From positions 1 to 10,238 of the forward strand of contig DAHWBL010000510.1 of NCBI GenBank assembly GCA_027323595.1: a DNA stretch of 10,238 nucleotides, read 5' to 3'. Below the pieces are notes generated by a model that had not been told where the DNA came from, ran no database searches, and was given only the letters and a program-made list of their open reading frames with translations. The position numbers and the translations under genes were made by a program. How positions within the stretch are numbered: position 1 is the stretch's first letter; each line of letters opens with the position of its first letter. Below, piece after piece: positions 7,766 through 10,238 of the stretch. This stretch comes from Acetobacteraceae bacterium. Lineage in GTDB: Bacteria > Pseudomonadota > Alphaproteobacteria > Acetobacterales > Acetobacteraceae.

Positions 7766-8387
7766 GCTGCAATCCGGTGATGTCGAGGATGGAGGCGGAA
7801 GGGTCGGTGGCGCTGGGATGGCGCACCACCCGCATCTGCCACCGGGTTTGCGCCGCCGTCAATTCCGCCGCCGCGCCGGCACCCTTTGGCAGCAGCAATT
7901 GGCCGCCCGGGGCCAGCAGCGGCGCGGCGAGGCCGAGCAGTTCGGGCAAGGGGGCGAGCGCGCGGGCGGTGAGCAAGGGTGCGGGGGCGACGGCGGCGGC
8001 CTCGATGCGGCGGGGCACGACGCTGACCGGGGCGGCGGTGGCGCGGGCGGCTTCGCGCAGGAAGGCGCATTTGCGCAGGTCGGCCTCGATCAGGGTGAAA
8101 TGGATGCCGGTGGCGATGGCGAGCACCAGCCCCGGCAGCCCGCCGCCCGAGCCGATGTCGATTGCGCGGTCGGGCCGGCCCTGGATCAGTGCAGCGAGTT
8201 GCAGGCTGTCGGTGATGTGGCGGGGCCAGATCTGTGCGCGGTCGCCGGCGGAGATCAGGTTGATCCGGCGGGTCCAGCGGGCGAGCAGCTCGGCGTAGAT
8301 GTCGAGCCGGCGGGCGATGTCGGGGGTGAGTGGTGGGTCTGGGGGCACGGGGCGGGGTCCGGAAGGGTTTTGCTTCACGTGAAGCAA
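7746..8387 (-). CDS. rsmG: 16S rRNA (guanine-527-N7)-methyltransferase RsmG
   Basis: RsmG (GidB) uses S-adenosylmethionine to methylate G527 of 16S rRNA; its loss in other bacteria gives low-level streptomycin resistance. Counted from TTG 8387 the product is 213 residues. It contains LARWTRRINLIS (35-46), the SAM-binding loop AIDIGSGGGLPGLVLAI (75-91), FTLIEADLRKCAFLREA (97-113), TARALAPLPELL, and PGGQLLLPKG. An in-frame TAA at 8403-8405 limits the N-terminus, and no ATG lies between it and the conserved region. The start must be TTG 8387 or GTG 8378 (210 residues), and both lie inside the first parS palindrome, so the protein would begin LLHVKQ or VKQ. No clear Shine-Dalgarno precedes either. 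The gene sits in the usual mnmG-rsmG-parA-parB order. Confidence 0.93.
8370..8387. promoter_or_regulatory. parS: parS-like site 1 (overlaps the rsmG start)
   Basis: Perfect 18-bp palindrome TTGCTTCACGTGAAGCAA. It keeps the central TTCACGTGAA of the common bacterial parS but has C and G in place of T and A at the two symmetric positions next to it. Both possible rsmG start codons, TTG 8387 and GTG 8378, are within it. Confidence 0.88.
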
Positions 8388-8411
8388 TTGGATGTTTTCG
8401 GTTTAGCAAGT

Positions 8412-8429
8412 TTGCTTCACGTGAAGCAA
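8412..8429. promoter_or_regulatory. parS: parS-like site 2
   Basis: Perfect copy of TTGCTTCACGTGAAGCAA, 42 bp from site 1. It is intergenic, upstream of rsmG. Confidence 0.88.
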
Positions 8430-8453
8430 TCTTGCAAATGCGCAAACATCTCA

Positions 8454-8471
8454 TTGCTTCACGTGAAGCAA
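8454..8471. promoter_or_regulatory. parS: parS-like site 3
   Basis: Perfect copy of TTGCTTCACGTGAAGCAA, 42 bp from site 2. Confidence 0.88.
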
Positions 8472-8495
8472 ACTTGTTGATTCGCAAACATCGGT

Positions 8496-8513
8496 TTGCT
8501 TCACGTGAAGCAG
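8496..8513. promoter_or_regulatory. parS: parS-like site 4
   Basis: TTGCTTCACGTGAAGCAG: the 16-bp core is perfect and only the outermost base pair breaks the symmetry. It is 42 bp from site 3 and is the copy nearest the mnmG stop. Confidence 0.87.
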
Positions 8514-8524
8514 AATGTCCACGG

Positions 8525-8538
8525 CCGCCGCGCGGCGG
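8525..8538. other. GC-only palindrome between mnmG stop and parS array
   Basis: CCGCCGCGCGGCGG is a perfect 14-bp inverted repeat starting about 30 nt after the mnmG stop codon. It could form a hairpin in the mnmG transcript, but no T-run follows on the minus strand, so it is not a standard intrinsic terminator. In such GC-rich DNA it may be chance. Confidence 0.3.
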
Positions 8539-8566
8539 GGGCCTTATATCACGAAGCTGGCGCGGC

Positions 8567-10238
8567 TCAGCCTGCTGCCTGTGGCTCCGCACGCGCCGGC
8601 CGGGCGGCGAGCTTGCGCAGATGCGCGCTGAGCGCGGCCACCGCCGCGGGGGTGATGCCCGGCAGCCGCATCGCGGTGCCCAGAGACGCCGGGCGCGCCC
8701 TGTCCAGAAGCTGGCACATTTCCGCCGACAGCCCGCCAATGGCGCCATAGCGCGTGTCCGGCGGGATCGCGGCACCTTCCTGCCGCAGCACCTGGCTGCG
8801 CTCCGCCGCCTGGCGGTCCAGATAACGCGCATACAGCGCCTCGGTCTCCAGCCCGAAGGCCGCTCGCGGCGGCAGCTCCAGCAGCCAGGGCGCGAGGCTG
8901 CCCGCCTGCGCGAGGCTCGCGCCGCCGCCCAGAACGTCGAACACCGAGCGCGCCCGCCCGTCCGCGCGGATCGTGACCCCGGCGGCGCGCCAGCCTTCCG
9001 GGCTCGCCTGCTCGGCCCGCGCCCGGACCACCGCCGCATCGAGCGTGGCCTGCGCGGCGGCGAAGATGGCCTGGCGACGCGGCCCGACGCAGCCCCAAGC
9101 CACGCCCAGCGCGGTCAGCCGCTGGTCGGCATTGTCGCAGCGCAGGCTGAGCCGGAACTCGGCGCGCGAGGTGAACATCCGATAGGGCTCGCTGACCCCG
9201 TGGGTGGTCAGATCATCGACCAGCACGCCGATATAGGCCTCCGCCCGCGACAGGATCACGCCCGCCTGCCCGCCGGCGCGACGCGCGGCGTTGATGCCGG
9301 CCATCACCCCTTGCGCCGCGGCTTCCTCATAGCCGGTGGTGCCGTTGATCTGCCCGGCGAGGAACAGGCCGGGGGCGGATTTCACCTCCAGGGTCGCGGC
9401 GAGCGCGCGCGGGTCGATATGGTCGTATTCGACGGCGTAGCCGGGGCGCAGGATGCGGGCGCGTTCGAGCCCGGGGATGGTGGCGATCATCGCCGCCTGC
9501 ACCGACGCCGGCAGGCTGGTGGAGATGCCGTTCGGGTAGACGGTCGGGTCGTCCAGCCCCTCGGGTTCGAGAAAAATCTGATGCCGCTCGCGGTCGGCGA
9601 AGCGCACCACCTTGTCCTCGATCGAGGGGCAGTAGCGCGGCCCCGAGCCGGTGATCGCGCCGGCATGGATGGCCGACAGATGCAGATTGGCGCGGATCAC
9701 CGCGTGGGTTTCGGCCGTGGTGGCGGTGATCGCGCAATTGATCTGCGGGTTGGTGATCGCCTCGGTGAGCAGGCTGAAGCAGCCAGGCGCGGCGTCGCCG
9801 GGGTCCTGCGCGAGGCTGTCCCAGTCGATGCTGGCGCGGTCGAGCCGCGGCGGTGTGCCGGTCTTGAGCCGGCCCATCGGCAGCCCCATCGCCGCGAGGC
9901 CGAGCGCGAGCCCGACCGAGGGCGCCTCGCCGACCCGTCCGGCGGCGGTCTGGACGTCGCCGACATGCACCACCCCGCGCAGGAAGGTGCCGGCGGTGAC
10001 CACCACCGCGCCGCAGCGCAGCTCCTCCCCCGAGCCCAGCCGCACGCCGTCCACAATACCATCATGCGCCAGCAGCCCCTCGACCGAGGCTTCCCGAATG
10101 GACAGACCGCTCTGTTCGGCGAGCAGGCGCTGCATCGCCTGGCGATAGAGCGCGCGGTCGGCCTGGGCGCGCAGCCCCTGCACCGCCGGGCCCTTCGAGC
10201 GGTTCAGCATTTTCACATGGATCGCCGCCATGTCCGCC
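8567..10238 (-). CDS. mnmG: tRNA uridine-5-carboxymethylaminomethyl modification enzyme MnmG (GidA), partial: N-terminus beyond the right edge
   Basis: MnmG, an FAD enzyme acting with the GTPase MnmE, builds the cmnm5 group on the wobble U34 of several tRNAs. About 556 residues are visible; the first 70 or so, with the dinucleotide-binding GxGxxG and one catalytic Cys, lie outside. Visible hallmarks from the N-terminal side: MLNRSKGPAV, a Gly-rich GTFLRGVVHVG, GRLKTGTPPRLD, NPQINCAITAT, GSGPRYCPSIEDKVVRF with the second conserved Cys, FLEPEGLDDPTVYPNGISTSLP, RPGYAVEYDHIDP, GQINGTTGYEEAAAQG, TSRAEFRLSLRCDNADQRLT, and the helical MnmE-binding C-terminus with GLSAEMCQLL and LPGITPAAVAALSAHLRK. 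The frame stays open to the window edge. It stops 179 bp before rsmG (from the TTG start), with the parS array in the gap. Confidence 0.97.
   Translation of the reverse strand, partial: ADMAAIHVKMLNRSKGPAVQGLRAQADRALYRQAMQRLLAEQSGLSIREASVEGLLAHDGIVDGVRLGSGEELRCGAVVVTAGTFLRGVVHVGDVQTAAGRVGEAPSVGLALGLAAMGLPMGRLKTGTPPRLDRASIDWDSLAQDPGDAAPGCFSLLTEAITNPQINCAITATTAETHAVIRANLHLSAIHAGAITGSGPRYCPSIEDKVVRFADRERHQIFLEPEGLDDPTVYPNGISTSLPASVQAAMIATIPGLERARILRPGYAVEYDHIDPRALAATLEVKSAPGLFLAGQINGTTGYEEAAAQGVMAGINAARRAGGQAGVILSRAEAYIGVLVDDLTTHGVSEPYRMFTSRAEFRLSLRCDNADQRLTALGVAWGCVGPRRQAIFAAAQATLDAAVVRARAEQASPEGWRAAGVTIRADGRARSVFDVLGGGASLAQAGSLAPWLLELPPRAAFGLETEALYARYLDRQAAERSQVLRQEGAAIPPDTRYGAIGGLSAEMCQLLDRARPASLGTAMRLPGITPAAVAALSAHLRKLAARPARAEPQAAG

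Larger units (their letters stand above)
8370..8513. repeat. Four-copy parS array with exact 42-bp period
   Basis: Four palindromes begin at 8370, 8412, 8454 and 8496, each exactly 42 bp after the last, giving three 24-bp spacers. The spacers are related. Read on the plus strand, spacers 2 (8430-8453) and 3 (8472-8495) share the core CTTG-N3-A-N2-CG-N-AAACATC, and spacer 1 (8388-8411) shows the same core on the minus strand; 14 of 24 positions are invariant in all three. The array is much less GC-rich than its surroundings and fills most of the 179-bp mnmG-rsmG gap. The likely role is loading of ParB at the chromosomal centromere; it may also bear on rsmG-parA-parB expression. No promoter hexamers are convincing inside it. 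Confidence 0.9.

Noticed and set aside
8370..8513. CRISPR array or mobile-element end repeats
   Set aside because: The repeat is an 18-bp palindrome with parS core, the spacers are related to each other, and parA/parB are adjacent. No cas or transposase gene is present.
8525..8538. Intrinsic terminator after mnmG
   Set aside because: The palindrome has no loop of its own and no T-run follows on the minus strand.

Overview
The window is a GC-rich stretch, probably alphaproteobacterial chromosome, with the gene content and order typical of the origin-proximal region of that class. The order parB/parA/rsmG/mnmG facing holA/lptE/leuS, next to cytochrome aa3 oxidase genes, suggests Rhodospirillales or Acetobacteraceae. 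That taxonomic call is an inference from gene order and protein motifs, not from a search.

Layout. Positions 1-1638 (minus strand) hold the 5' part of ctaD (cytochrome c oxidase subunit I, running off the left edge) preceded by ctaC (subunit II). A 222-bp divergent intergenic region follows. The plus-strand block leuS-lptE-holA occupies 1861-6037 with 1-5 nt junctions. It meets the minus-strand block mnmG-rsmG-parA-parB tail to tail with only 6 nt between the stop codons of holA and parB. mnmG runs off the right edge without its N-terminus.

How the genes work together. CtaC and CtaD form the CuA/haem core of a respiratory terminal oxidase. LeuRS charges tRNA-Leu. LptE is an outer-membrane lipoprotein of LPS export. 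HolA is the clamp-loader delta subunit of DNA polymerase III. MnmG and RsmG modify tRNA and 16S rRNA. ParA and ParB, with the parS array in the mnmG-rsmG gap, form the chromosome-segregation system.

Two things stand out. First, leuS is in frame over 875 codons and otherwise well conserved, yet carries two TAG codons, one at the nearly invariant Trp of the NWDPVD motif. It is either a decaying copy of an essential gene, a case of amber suppression or recoding, or a sequence error. Second, four copies of an 18-bp palindrome (TTGCTTCACGTGAAGCAA, a symmetric variant of the usual parS) lie exactly 42 bp apart, about four helical turns. They are separated by related 24-bp spacers, one of which is inverted, and the rsmG start codon lies inside the array's last site. 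No tRNA, rRNA, CRISPR array, insertion sequence or phage gene was seen.
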